A DNA stretch of 64,000 nt, taken from NCBI RefSeq assembly GCF_005166025.1, contig NZ_CP028923.1:2916001-2980000 (forward strand), written 5' to 3'. The DNA comes from Mangrovivirga cuniculi (lineage in GTDB: Bacteria; Bacteroidota; Bacteroidia; Cytophagales; Cyclobacteriaceae). The notes beneath the pieces were generated by a model. That model searched no databases, had not been told where the DNA came from, and was given only the letters and a program-made list of their open reading frames with translations. The position numbers and the translations under genes were made by a program. This document shows, in pieces, positions 1 to 8,480 of the stretch. Each line of letters begins with the position of its first letter. The first letter of the stretch is position 1.

Positions 1-449
1 CTGTTTCATGAGGACACGAACCAGGGCGGTTTTGACTAATTCCGGATTCAAATCCGGCCTATTACCGGTTCGACATGCCCTGCGGAACATATCGAACAAC
101 TGCTTTTTTTAATGTGGCTACGTCTAATCAGGTTACAAATAAAAAATGATGCTATTCCAGATGTTAGCGAAGCGCATCTGGAATCGAAGATAAATAAGGA
201 TCTTTGATCCGTACCTTACTGATTCGAAAGGACACGAAACAAACTAAAACAATTTCTTAAAATACACCGCTAAGACGCAATGCACGCAAAGAAAAATGCT
301 TTCGCATTTTGCTTGCTTCGTCCTAAAATAAGTTTACAGTTTAAAAGTATAGTCCAATTATATATTTACAATTTCACTGTAATCCTAAAATGGGTTGATT
401 GTATTTTAGAATTTATAAACATTATGCTGTCTCTATTGTATTTAATACT
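1..449. other. Non-coding stretch before the deaminase gene
   Basis: No supportable gene is seen in these 449 bases. They hold a 7-bp perfect hairpin (ccggatt / aatccgg, 42-57), a longer palindrome described separately (154-184), and simple AT-rich sequence. The text around 265-320 (cgctaagacgc, then a hairpin around tgctttcgca) resembles dispersed intergenic repeats of Bacteroidota, but one window cannot show dispersal. Confidence 0.5.
154..184. repeat. REP-like palindrome
   Basis: A perfect 10-bp inverted repeat (attccagatg ... catctggaat) encloses an 11-base loop, ttagcgaagcg. This shape and loop text resemble short REP palindromes common between genes in Bacteroidota. Only one copy is seen in this window, so the repeat status is inferred. 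Confidence 0.4.
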
Positions 450-884
450 ATGATCTCACACGATGATAATTTCTGGATGAAAATGGCAATCGACATTGCC
501 AAAGAAGCCAAATCTCCTTTTGGGGCTGTGTTAGTTGATTCGGAAGGACAGCAAGTGGCTATGCCAAATACTTCGAAATTTGACGGTCCAACAGCACATG
601 CCGAGATGAATGTTTTAAGGAGAATGGATGAACTCGACTATGATTACCCGGAAGACCTGACCTTATACAGTACAGTTGAGCCCTGCCCGATGTGTATGGG
701 GGCAATTATCTGGGCCGGAATCGGAACATTAATCTATGGAGCATCAATAAACGATGCAGCAAAACACGGAGATCAGATCATGCTTAGCTGTAATGAATTA
801 GTACAAAGATCTGATACCGATATAGTCATTAAATCAGGACTCCTCTCAGATCAATGTCAGGCCTTATTTCACCAGAAATTATAG
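450..884 (+). CDS. Nucleoside deaminase (cytidine/guanine deaminase fold)
   Basis: A 144-residue zinc-dependent deaminase of the cytidine/deoxycytidylate superfamily. The zinc and proton-shuttle motif HAE lies at residues 50-52 and the second zinc motif PCPMC at 78-82; both are intact. Length and the sequence after PCPMC (MGAIIWAGI) fit the guanine/nucleoside deaminase group better than the tRNA adenosine deaminase TadA, but the substrate cannot be assigned. Likely cytosolic, in purine or pyrimidine salvage. ATG at 450 is chosen because an upstream TTG extension (399) adds residues not expected for the family. It is followed after 71 bp by an alcohol dehydrogenase gene on the same strand. Confidence 0.85.
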   Translation: MISHDDNFWMKMAIDIAKEAKSPFGAVLVDSEGQQVAMPNTSKFDGPTAHAEMNVLRRMDELDYDYPEDLTLYSTVEPCPMCMGAIIWAGIGTLIYGASINDAAKHGDQIMLSCNELVQRSDTDIVIKSGLLSDQCQALFHQKL

Positions 885-955
885 TCGGATAAGTGAGCTT
901 AAGTCAATGATGTTTAATAACTTATTAAGTACCAAAACCAATAACTAATACTCGC

Positions 956-1962
956 ATGAAAGCAGTTCAGATAGAAGAAGCCGGAGGTGACTTTAAAGTG
1001 GTTGACCGGGATGTACCCGAACCATCAGAAAATGAAGTACAGATAAAAATTGAAGCTTGTGGTATTTGCCACAGTGATATGTTCGTCAAAGAAGGTGCCT
1101 TTCCGGGTATCGAGTTTCCCAGAATACCCGGCCATGAAGTGGTTGGAAAAGTAACCAAGACGGGAAAAAACGTTGAACGTTTTAAAGAAGGCCAGAGAGT
1201 AGGTGTTGGTTGGCATGGTGGACATTGTTTTGAATGCGAACCATGCCGTAGAGGTGATTTTATCAGTTGCGAAAACGCTAAAATCTCAGGCATATCTTAT
1301 GACGGAGGATATGCAGAGTACATGGTTGCTCCCCAGGAAGCAGTAGCGTCGATTCCCGATGAGATCGACTCTGTGGAAGCTGCACCTTTATTATGTGCAG
1401 GGATTACCACCTTTAATTCACTCCGCAACAGCCCGGCAAACCCCGGAGACGTGGTGGCCGTTCAGGGTATTGGCGGACTCGGCCATTTAGGCATTCAATT
1501 CGCAGCTAAAATGGGATATAGAGTAGTAGCAATTTCCACCAGTGAATCCAAAAAAGAACTGGCTGAAAAGCTGGGCGCGAAACATTTTATTGATACCAGT
1601 AAACAGGATCCAGTTGAAGAATTACAAAAATTAGGCGGAGCAAAAGTAATCTTATGTACAGCCCCAATACCGATGCGATTAGTAGCGTGGTAGATGGAAT
1701 GGCTATTGACGGCCAGGTATTGATCGTTGCAGCTCCCGGAGATAGTATTTCGGTTGCTCCATTTTCTCTGATAATGGGAAGGAAATCAGTTGCAGGATGG
1801 CCAAGCGGTACTGCTCTCGATTCAGAAGATACTTTAAACTTCAGTGCTTTATCAGAAGTTAGGCCGATGATAGAAACGTTCCCGTTAGAAAAGGCGGCAG
1901 AAGCCTATGACAGAATGATTAATAATAAAGCAAGATTCAGAGTTGTATTAACGATGGATTAG
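956..1962 (+). pseudogene. Zinc-dependent alcohol dehydrogenase, frameshifted
   Basis: A medium-chain zinc alcohol dehydrogenase of about 335 residues, broken in two frames. Frame one (956-1693) carries the GroES-like domain: CGICHSD with catalytic Cys38, GHE with His60, the structural-zinc cysteines C91, C94, C97 and C105, and the nucleotide-binding glycines GIGGLGHLG. Near 1661-1670 (gccccaatac) one base, probably an A, is missing. The second frame then continues smoothly (NTDAISSVVDGM...) to a normal C-terminus at 1962. Restoring the base gives an uninterrupted protein, so this is either a recent loss or a sequencing indel. The probable role is oxidation of primary alcohols or aldehyde reduction. 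A terminator follows. Confidence 0.85.
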
Positions 1963-1995
1963 AAAAGTATTTAATTCCAATTCAATTATAAGTTG

Positions 1996-2020
1996 CGCCC
2001 GGAGAGATTCGGGCGTTTTT
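1996..2020. terminator. Rho-independent terminator between convergent genes
   Basis: A 6-bp G+C stem (cgcccg / cgggcg) with an 8-base loop is followed by a run of T on the + strand. It sits 33 bp after the dehydrogenase stop and just before the 3' end of the convergent minus-strand gene. Confidence 0.75.
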
Positions 2021-2021
2021 A

Positions 2022-2432
2022 TTAAACAAAACTCCAGGGATCAAAGTCTTTCATAAACTCCTGTTTATTAACTATTAAAACTTTCTTTATCCCCTTTTCA
2101 TATTTTGGTGTAAAGGCATAATTAAAGCACAAATAGTAAACAGCACCATTCTTAGTTACATAAATACCGCTGAAATTTTCAAATCTGAAGCCCATACTAT
2201 CCAGAACAGATTTACGCACAATAGTTTTTCCTTTGTAGCAGAGAGTCTTTAGAATACGACGATTATTTCTGACATAAGAAGTCAGGCTTCTGATCATCAT
2301 TTCCTCATGATTATTATTTTGAAAATGATATGCACTTCTACAGTTGGCATCACAGAATAACTGGTCTGCACGGCCATGCAATGAATTGTTACATTGCTTG
2401 CATTTCCTGGTTTCAACAAAAGTTCCCGACAT
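2022..2432 (-). CDS. Zinc-ribbon hypothetical protein
   Basis: A 136-residue soluble protein. Near the N-terminus a CKQC pair is followed by an FCDANC pair (C-x2-C ... C-x3-C), a short treble-clef or zinc-ribbon-like motif of the kind used for DNA or RNA contact. The remainder is basic with several aromatic residues and no recognised catalytic motif. ATG at 2432 gives MSGTFVETRKC; an alternative ATG at 2468 adds 12 hydrophobic residues. The gene is divergent from the recombinase gene, with about 190 bp of very AT-rich DNA between. Function unknown; a DNA-binding role is only inference. Confidence 0.6.
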   Translation of the reverse strand: MSGTFVETRKCKQCNNSLHGRADQLFCDANCRSAYHFQNNNHEEMMIRSLTSYVRNNRRILKTLCYKGKTIVRKSVLDSMGFRFENFSGIYVTKNGAVYYLCFNYAFTPKYEKGIKKVLIVNKQEFMKDFDPWSFV

Positions 2433-2534
2433 AGTATTAAATGATTGGTTGATATTAATAATAATCATTTTACAGATTAAAAATCAACCTTTAAGACTAA
2501 TAATTACTAAGAAAAACATTCATAACCGTGAGAT

Positions 2535-2555
2535 TATACGCATAATATACGTATA
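2535..2555. promoter_or_regulatory. Inverted repeat upstream of the recombinase gene
   Basis: A 6-bp inverted repeat (tatacg / cgtata) with a 9-base spacer lies about 70 bp before the recombinase start in very AT-rich DNA. It could be an operator, but an arm of this size can arise by chance in such DNA. Confidence 0.25.
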
Positions 2556-2623
2556 TAAACGTTTAATCTTACAGCTAAGTCCAAAACATTTCGGTAATTA
2601 ACAGCAGAATAATTTGACTATTT

Positions 2624-3772
2624 ATGATTGAGATTCTGTTGAAAAAAATCGATGATAAAAATTGCCTGATATGTGAATTTGAATACGACAAAAGGATTAT
2701 TGAATTAGTAAAATCGATTCCAGGGAGAAAGTGGCACCCGAAAAATAAATACTGGTATTTTGAAGACACCCCACGCAATTACCGGGAGATCAAAAAAGTA
2801 TTAGCAAATTATCATTTACAAATAAGTCCTGAAATCCTTGAAAAATATGATTCAGATATGCTGAAAAGCAGTGTTTCACAAAAAACAAATACTAACAAAA
2901 AGAAAAATAAAAATCCTTTCACAAGAAAGAAGCGACGGGTCCCTGTACCTAAAGAATACATTCACAAACTGGAAACAGTACGATACAGTAAAAGCACAAT
3001 TGATACATACATCTATTACTTTTCAGATTTTCTAACTTATTGTCAGATCGAAAATTCGGATACGATGACTGATGAGCAGGTTAAAAGCTATCTTTTATAT
3101 CTTATTCATGATAAAAAGGCATCTCAAAGCACTCAAAACCAGGCAGTGAACGCCATAAAATTTTACCTGGAAAAAATAAAAGGAGAAGACCGGAAGTATT
3201 ACTGGATAGATCGTCCCAGTAAGGAGAAAAAACTACCTGTGGTACTGAGTGAAGAAGAAGTGGTACGCATGCTTAAGACACCGATGAATCTGAAGCACCG
3301 GTGTATGCTGACGTTAATCTATAGTGCTGGACTACGAGTAGGTGAAATGATTGATATGAAAATTTCTGATATCGATGGTGATCGCATGTTAATTCATGTA
3401 AAAGGCGCCAAAGGCAAAAAAGACCGCACTACATTGCTGTCGGAGAAGACATTATTGCTATTGAGAGAATATTACAAAAAGTATAAACCCAAACGATGGT
3501 TGTTTGAGGGCCAGGGTGGGGAAAAATATTCTGCGAGTAGCTTAAGAAAAGTATTTCACAGGGCAAAAAAGAACGCTGGGATAAAAAAGGACGCAACTCT
3601 TCATACGTTGAGGCATAGTTTTGCAACGCATTTATTAGAAAGAGGGACAAATTTACGATACATCCAAAATTTGCTAGGCCATTCAAGCAGTAAAACAACA
3701 GAAATATACACCCATATCACAAGTAAAGGAATGAATGAAATTAAAAGCCCATTAGATAATTTAGAAATATGA
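2624..3772 (+). CDS. Tyrosine recombinase at the head of the cassette array, HARP-like N-terminus
   Basis: A 382-residue tyrosine recombinase. Residues about 15-60 resemble a HARP-type segment (EYD..IIELVKSIPGRKW...YW.F), then a lysine-rich linker (about 85-105), a SAM-like core-binding domain (about 108-185) and the catalytic domain. Catalytic residues are all visible: R238 (GLRVGE), a lysine in the beta hairpin near 263, H327-x-x-R330, H353 (LGH) and nucleophile Y362. The N-terminal half of the core (STQNQA..A, LPVVLS..EV) and the final SPLD resemble integron integrases. However, the insertion specific to IntI (the KYP-containing helix between the second patch and HxxR) is absent: only about 20 residues separate RWLFEG from the next helix. 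It reads towards the array, unlike most intI genes. The likely role is excision and insertion of the cassettes; this is inferred from position. Confidence 0.85.
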   Translation: MIEILLKKIDDKNCLICEFEYDKRIIELVKSIPGRKWHPKNKYWYFEDTPRNYREIKKVLANYHLQISPEILEKYDSDMLKSSVSQKTNTNKKKNKNPFTRKKRRVPVPKEYIHKLETVRYSKSTIDTYIYYFSDFLTYCQIENSDTMTDEQVKSYLLYLIHDKKASQSTQNQAVNAIKFYLEKIKGEDRKYYWIDRPSKEKKLPVVLSEEEVVRMLKTPMNLKHRCMLTLIYSAGLRVGEMIDMKISDIDGDRMLIHVKGAKGKKDRTTLLSEKTLLLLREYYKKYKPKRWLFEGQGGEKYSASSLRKVFHRAKKNAGIKKDATLHTLRHSFATHLLERGTNLRYIQNLLGHSSSKTTEIYTHITSKGMNEIKSPLDNLEI

Positions 3773-3828
3773 AACCAGCCACATACTTGTTCAAACAGAT
3801 TTTTGTAAATAGTGACTCAGGCATTATA

Positions 3829-3895
3829 TTGCAAGGAAAACCAAATACATATATGGAATAAGAGCCACTGAGTGGCGCTTAGCCATTCGTTGTGG
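3829..3895 (+). repeat. First recombination site of the array (attI candidate or decayed attC)
   Basis: The site 57-120 bp after the recombinase stop holds a hairpin (gccact / agtggc, 3864-3876) inside an outer imperfect stem (gaataaga / gcttagccattc) and ends in CGTTGTGG, whose GTT is the start of cassette 1. The left arm is poorly complementary, as expected for attI rather than attC. A related site, sharing ggaataag and agccattcgtt, precedes the outlying cassettes at 29663-29725. Confidence 0.55.
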
Positions 3896-3920
3896 CGCAT
3901 TATAGGAAACCAAGTACCAT

Positions 3921-5084
3921 ATGAGATTATTTAAACAGAATAAAGAAAGTTGGGGGAATTTTAGTGGGAATATAAACATCTACGATAATCTCAAAGATTC
4001 GGATATTCCAAAATTGATAAAAGAACCAAATATCCATTCAATTCAGTTTTATCAATTCAAGACCCCAAATGAAAAGACTTGGAAAGTTCTAAATAACTTC
4101 TACGAGCAATTTCCTGATATCAGATTGCATATTTTCTGGTACGATTTAGTGGACTTTGGATTCTTAAAACATTTACCAGCAGTAAAGAGATTTGCAGTTT
4201 CATCATTTATGACAAAGGATTTCACTCCGATTAAGGATTACCTTGATTTGACTGGGTTAAGTGTTGGAGAGACAAAATCTGTTGCGGTTGATTTAGGTTT
4301 TATTTCTGACTTTAAGGATTTGAAATACTTCTACGTTGATGGAATGAAAAAAGGACTTGCAAGTGTTTCACAGCTTAAAAACTTGGAGGTGCTAACATTA
4401 CGTGGCGTAAAACTGCCAGACTTGGAGATAATTCAAGATTTAAGAAAAATTAGAGAGTTGAACCTATTGTTTGGCAGCTATAAAAACCTTGATGCTATTT
4501 CGACTCAAACTAATTTGCAAGAACTTGAGATTAGCAGAACACGACAGATTCCCAATTATGATTTTTTAAGTTCATTGAATAACCTTAAGACTTTGATTTT
4601 TGAAGGGATGTCGCAATTGGAATCATTGCCAAGTTTAAAAGGGCTTGATAGTTTAAGTAAAATCCAGATTGATAATAATAGCAGATTAGCTGACATTAAT
4701 ACTGTTCGGGATTTACAATCTTTAGAGACATTTTTATTGTTCTTTCCTGAAAATTTCAAGGCTGCATTAAAAAAGAAACTGATTGACCAAGCTTTCAAGA
4801 TTATTTTAGACTCTAAAACGATTAATGCTACAAATATGTGGAGATTGGCTGATAATAAAACTAAACAGATTTTGAAAGACAAAAGATTGAATTTTGGGGT
4901 TATAATCCAGAAGTTGAATCGATATTTAATGAGAAATAACGACGCCACAACACGCAATATACGTAAGCCGGGGGATACGGGTATTTTAAAGTTTTGTACA
5001 TTTACTCAAAATTGTAACGGTTTGATAGGTTGGAGCTCCGAATTCCCGGCCTCCGCATATTGCCATCCGTTAGCAGCAAGGTAA
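3921..5084 (+). CDS. Leucine-rich-repeat protein, cassette 1
   Basis: A protein of 387 residues as read. Residues about 130-280 contain irregular leucine-rich repeats of about 22-24 residues (L..LKYFYVDG, LKNLEVLTLRG, LRKIRELNLLFG, TNLQELEISR, LNNLKTLIFEG), suggesting a curved protein-binding solenoid. There is no signal peptide, so it is probably cytoplasmic. The last ~47 residues are encoded by the attC palindrome itself and the stop lies in the first bases of cassette 2. A one-base shift would stop the frame at gag-aaa-taa, four bases before the attC box, so the C-terminus is probably an artefact of an indel. Function unknown. Confidence 0.6.
   Translation: MRLFKQNKESWGNFSGNINIYDNLKDSDIPKLIKEPNIHSIQFYQFKTPNEKTWKVLNNFYEQFPDIRLHIFWYDLVDFGFLKHLPAVKRFAVSSFMTKDFTPIKDYLDLTGLSVGETKSVAVDLGFISDFKDLKYFYVDGMKKGLASVSQLKNLEVLTLRGVKLPDLEIIQDLRKIRELNLLFGSYKNLDAISTQTNLQELEISRTRQIPNYDFLSSLNNLKTLIFEGMSQLESLPSLKGLDSLSKIQIDNNSRLADINTVRDLQSLETFLLFFPENFKAALKKKLIDQAFKIILDSKTINATNMWRLADNKTKQILKDKRLNFGVIIQKLNRYLMRNNDATTRNIRKPGDTGILKFCTFTQNCNGLIGWSSEFPASAYCHPLAAR
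4943..5077 (+). repeat. attC-like site ending cassette 1
   Basis: The left box CGCCACAAC is the exact complement of the cassette 1 start GTTGTGGCG at 3889. Arms gcaatata and gcatattgc pair. The right end ccGTTAGCAGC opens cassette 2. Length about 135 bp. Confidence 0.85.
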
Positions 5085-5093
5085 ATAAATGAA

Positions 5094-6113
5094 ATGGCAA
5101 TAGATTACGAAAGACGACTACAGAATCTTCAAGCAAGACGATTCGATAAAGAATTGAATGAGTCTGTATTAACCAAATCATTCAGTTCTACCAGTATTCC
5201 AAAGAATATTAAGTATTTAATGGAATCTATGGTGAAAATAGATAAAAAATATAATGATCGAACTCTTGAAGCTGCTAAGAGAGTTCAAAAGCACCTAGAA
5301 AATGGATATGATTTGCACTTTTCTAGGGCTTATAGAACCCAAGGTTCGGTGACTACTTCTACAAATATTAAAGTGCATAGTGACTTTGATCTACTTACTA
5401 TTATAGATCGTTACCATTTTAATGGAATTGGTGTTCCAAATAACAACCCATATACTGACTCTGAACCAAATTCTGATATAAAGAAACTCAGGAGTCAATC
5501 AGAGAAAATAATGGATAATATCTATGACGAAGTAGATAAGAGCGGGAAAAAGAACATTTCTATTTTCAATAAATCTTTGAACAGGAAAGTGGATATTGTT
5601 TTTTGCTTTTGGTTTAATTCCAAGAAATATGAAGATACACTTAACGAGTATTATCGGGGAGTTTATTTATTCGATTTTACTGAAGATGAAAGAATATTAG
5701 ACTATCCCTTTGCTCACATAAGCCAGGTGAATACAAAAGGAGATAATACAAATGATGGTTCACGAAAAGGAATTAGGTTACTAAAGACTTTAAAAGCTGA
5801 TAATGAAGAAATTGATTTAAGCAGCTTTCATTTAACAACGATTGTTCACTCGATTCAGAACAGTGAACTATATTTTCTTAAAGGTAAAGAAATTGATATA
5901 GCCAAAGCAATTAGCAACCAACTTCAAAAGTTAATAAATGATCCGGAATATCGAAGAAACGTTGAAAGCCCCAATGGCACTGAAAAACCTCTAAAAGATG
6001 ATACTATTGATGGAATGAAAACAATTAAATCAGATTTAGATGAATTAATAGCTGATGTGCATAAGGAGCTTTACTTAGGCTATTTTCAAAAAGGAGAATT
6101 AATATATTCATAA
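5094..6113 (+). CDS. CBASS CD-NTase (cyclic dinucleotide synthase), cassette 2
   Basis: A 339-residue nucleotidyltransferase of the CD-NTase (cGAS/DncV-like) family. The active-site pattern is visible: G84-S85 in the RTQGS turn, the metal-binding pair D97 and D99 in HSDFDLL, and the third acidic residue D167 in KVDIVF. The helical C-terminal half fits the nucleotidyltransferase plus OAS-like helical domain. Partnership with a TIR-STING protein suggests a CdnE-type enzyme making cyclic di-GMP, as shown for Bacteroidota STING operons; the product is inferred, not visible. Its stop and the ATG of the next gene share one base (taATG), so the pair is translationally coupled. This is the signal-making half of a type I CBASS anti-phage operon. 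Confidence 0.88.
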   Translation: MAIDYERRLQNLQARRFDKELNESVLTKSFSSTSIPKNIKYLMESMVKIDKKYNDRTLEAAKRVQKHLENGYDLHFSRAYRTQGSVTTSTNIKVHSDFDLLTIIDRYHFNGIGVPNNNPYTDSEPNSDIKKLRSQSEKIMDNIYDEVDKSGKKNISIFNKSLNRKVDIVFCFWFNSKKYEDTLNEYYRGVYLFDFTEDERILDYPFAHISQVNTKGDNTNDGSRKGIRLLKTLKADNEEIDLSSFHLTTIVHSIQNSELYFLKGKEIDIAKAISNQLQKLINDPEYRRNVESPNGTEKPLKDDTIDGMKTIKSDLDELIADVHKELYLGYFQKGELIYS

Positions 6114-7051
6114 TGAGAAAGAAAAGAATTTTTATCGGCTCTTCTTCCGAAGAGTTGAAACTTGCCACTTCCGCAAAAGCAATTCTTGAAAAGGATTTTG
6201 AGGTAACTATTTGGAATGATAGTGTTTGGGACTCATCTATATTCAAAATAAATAATAATTTTTTAAATGACTTACTTAAAGCCTCTCTTCAATTTGACTT
6301 TGGTATTTTGTTAGGTACAACAGATGATAAAGTAGAATATCGAGAAAGTATTGTAATGCAACCTAGAGACAATGTTTTATTCGAACTGGGTCTTTTTATT
6401 GGACGGCTCGGACTTTCAAAGTGTGCATTTGTCGTAGATAAGGAATTAAAAGTTCTTTCAGATATATCAGGGATTTCATTAGCAAGATTTGAAAAAGGAG
6501 AAGTTTCAAGTTTTATCACAGCAATTTCTCAGGTTGCAGAAATGTTTAAAAGCCAAATTGATTCTGATATAAATTTTTTCCCTTCATCAACACTTGCTTC
6601 AGTATATTTTGAAAACCTTATTTCCCCAACATGTAAATTTATTATTGAGAATGGAGGATTTGAAGAAGATGGTAAGAAGTATTCCGAGTGTAAGATTCAA
6701 ATCATCATACCAAAAAGATTAAATTCTGACGTTAACCTTCAGTTTGAACAGTTAAAAAGAGGGTTTAAGACTAAATCTGTATCTTTTAATTACGCAGGAA
6801 GACCCAGATTTATAAACCTTGAAACAGAAATTAAAGATGGGAAACTTATATTTATTGATTTCCCAACGGTTCTTTCGGGTATAAATTATGCGATTTCAAA
6901 TTTACTTCCACAGGACTTCAATCAAATGAGTGCTGATTATGACCAAATAATTAATAGAGAGTTAGAAAGATTCATATATTCTATTAAACAACTTGCTTTA
7001 AGAAGCGGATTTGATGAATTTTTAGAAATTAAACGAGAGGACATAAAATAA
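6113..7051 (+). CDS. CBASS effector TIR-STING (CAP12-like), cassette 2
   Basis: A 312-residue two-domain protein. Residues 1-145 form a TIR-like nucleotide-hydrolase domain ([10 protein letters not shown] start) with the conserved [12 protein letters not shown] motif; E91 is the expected catalytic glutamate for NAD+ cleavage. Residues about 155-305 match the bacterial STING cyclic-dinucleotide-binding domain: [15 protein letters not shown], a central KIQIIIP strand, and [16 protein letters not shown] near the C-terminus. In characterised members c-di-GMP binding causes filament formation and NAD+ depletion, killing the infected cell. No Cap2/Cap3 or other accessory gene is present, so this is a minimal type I CBASS. 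The whole operon is bounded by matching cassette ends (5069 and 7060-7068). Confidence 0.87.
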   Translation: MRKKRIFIGSSSEELKLATSAKAILEKDFEVTIWNDSVWDSSIFKINNNFLNDLLKASLQFDFGILLGTTDDKVEYRESIVMQPRDNVLFELGLFIGRLGLSKCAFVVDKELKVLSDISGISLARFEKGEVSSFITAISQVAEMFKSQIDSDINFFPSSTLASVYFENLISPTCKFIIENGGFEEDGKKYSECKIQIIIPKRLNSDVNLQFEQLKRGFKTKSVSFNYAGRPRFINLETEIKDGKLIFIDFPTVLSGINYAISNLLPQDFNQMSADYDQIINRELERFIYSIKQLALRSGFDEFLEIKREDIK

Positions 7052-7059
7052 CAATCCCA

Positions 7060-7146
7060 GCTGCTAACATCATGTATGTAATCATAGCCGCGCAAGGCAA
7101 TCGCACGAACCAAAGCTACAGATTCATACATTAAGCGTTATATGTC
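7060..7146 (+). repeat. attC-like site ending cassette 2, family A
   Basis: The left box GCTGCTAAC is the exact complement of the cassette 2 start GTTAGCAGC. Arms atgtatgtaatc and gattcatacat pair almost fully. The right end is cGTTATATGTC, the start of cassette 3. A close copy of this site occurs at 30716-30802. Confidence 0.9.
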
Positions 7147-7605
7147 ATTAGAGTTTAGTGCTCACCCGGGCTGTTTAGAGTCAAATTAATTCACTGCTTT
7201 TCTTTATTCTTTCCATAGTGGATTTCGGGGAAATCCACCACTTATACCATCAATTGAGTCCAGGAGAAAAATTTTTTTATTTTCGATCAGACGAATGATG
7301 GTTTTTATGAATCGGATTAAAGGGAATCTGAATTTATGATCTGGTACCTGCTTTTTGGCACTAAACTTTTTTCACCAGTTAGGGCTGTTTAAGGTAATGG
7401 ATAGAGGATGAAACTAGCTGCCTGCCTCCTGCCCCGGCCTCTGCCATTCATATTGGATGATGTTCTCAGCCTTACCGGATGAAGAAACGACATATAACAA
7501 TGGTTATGTCCCACCGTTTTGTTTTTCAGATGGAGCGATTATCTTTGAAGATCAGCTATGCGTTTTTTATGTAGCCGTATGTTTCGGCGGACACATAGCC
7601 TTGAC
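7137..7605 (+). other. Cassette 3, no detectable gene
   Basis: A unit of about 470 bp bounded by GTTATATGTC and its exact complement GACATATAAC (7489), so it is a complete cassette. No open frame of plausible length is seen on either strand. It contains a perfect 8-bp hairpin (gtggattt / aaatccac with loop cgggg, 7218-7238), then a T-rich tract, and two related short texts (ctgtttagag near 7170, ggctgtttaagg near 7383). It may encode a small RNA, supply a promoter, or be a dead cassette. Confidence 0.6.
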
Positions 7606-7615
7606 GTTATAGATC
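7489..7615 (+). repeat. attC-like site ending cassette 3, family B
   Basis: The left box GACATATAAC exactly complements the cassette start. Arms ggttatgtcccaccg and cggcggacacatagcc pair, and the apical part includes ttttgtttttcag. The right end GTTATAGATC opens cassette 4. It is closely related to 8851-8975 and to a remnant at 17996-18064. Confidence 0.88.
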
Positions 7616-7629
7616 ATTAAAAATCAACT

Positions 7630-8274
7630 ATGAAGAGATTATTTTTTATTTTTTTTGTGATAATAAGTTATAATTATTCTCATTCTCAAACACTAAAGGA
7701 TATATTCATTCAATTATCGAAATATGACAATTTAAGTAAGGATGATAAAGAATTGATGATAAAAAACTTCTATTCTTATGAAAGGGGGTATGATCCAGGA
7801 GTAGGTTCACAAAAATATTATTTATCTATATATGAACCCAATAATGGATTTCTCTCATACGGTGGAGCAGGAGAATTTTATGTTGGACTTGTATATTGGA
7901 ATTTATCAAATGGAGGGCAATTGATTGCTTATTATCATCAAACATGTGGACCAATATGTGATGAGAATATAAAGTTTTTTAGACGGCATAACTCAAAATT
8001 AATCTATCAAGAATTGTTCAATATTCTGCCTACAGTTACAATAAATGATTTTATAGATATTGATAAAATGATTAATGATGGTCTCAATGTTGACGAAATT
8101 ATCAAATCATTTTATAGTTATGACTTGGGATTTATATTACCACAAAAAGGTAAAAATTTAATTATTGATTCTCAATATATTGAATTATTCTTCCCTAAAG
8201 AATACGAAGAATATAAACTTGGACAAACCATTGAATTGGTATGGAATGATGGAACATTTATAAAACAGGAATAA
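7630..8274 (+). CDS. Secreted hypothetical protein, cassette 4
   Basis: A 214-residue protein with a clear signal peptide (MKRLFFIFFVIISYNYSHS, cleavage after about residue 19). The mature part is rich in Tyr, Phe and Asp, with a CGPIC cysteine pair near the middle that could form a disulfide or thioredoxin-like turn. No family was recognised. It is the only gene in its cassette, starting 14 bp after the recombination box GTTATAGATC. Confidence 0.65.
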   Translation: MKRLFFIFFVIISYNYSHSQTLKDIFIQLSKYDNLSKDDKELMIKNFYSYERGYDPGVGSQKYYLSIYEPNNGFLSYGGAGEFYVGLVYWNLSNGGQLIAYYHQTCGPICDENIKFFRRHNSKLIYQELFNILPTVTINDFIDIDKMINDGLNVDEIIKSFYSYDLGFILPQKGKNLIIDSQYIELFFPKEYEEYKLGQTIELVWNDGTFIKQE

Positions 8275-8277
8275 ACG

Positions 8278-8352
8278 GATCTATAACAGCACCTAAGCAT
8301 CATACCCCACCCCGAGGGATGGGGTACGCCGCTTAGCTTGAACGTTATGCTC
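8278..8352 (+). repeat. attC-like site ending cassette 4, family C
   Basis: The left box GATCTATAAC exactly complements the cassette 4 start. Arms cctaagc / gcttagc and a strong apical hairpin (accccacccc / ggatggggt) are visible. The right end GTTATGCTC opens cassette 5. It is related to 10255-10326. Confidence 0.88.
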
Positions 8353-8480
8353 AACATGAATTGACTCAAAATACGTCTTAATAGATTATTGACTTTTAAC
8401 TTAAAATGGGAGCTCGTAAAATTTAACTGATAATATAGTTTTTGCTAAAACTTAAATAACAGTGGCACAAATTGATTTAT

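Noticed and set aside
2624-3772. Calling the recombinase a classical IntI integron integrase
   Set aside because: The characteristic insertion between patch II and HxxR is absent and the gene reads towards the array; the resemblance elsewhere is only general.
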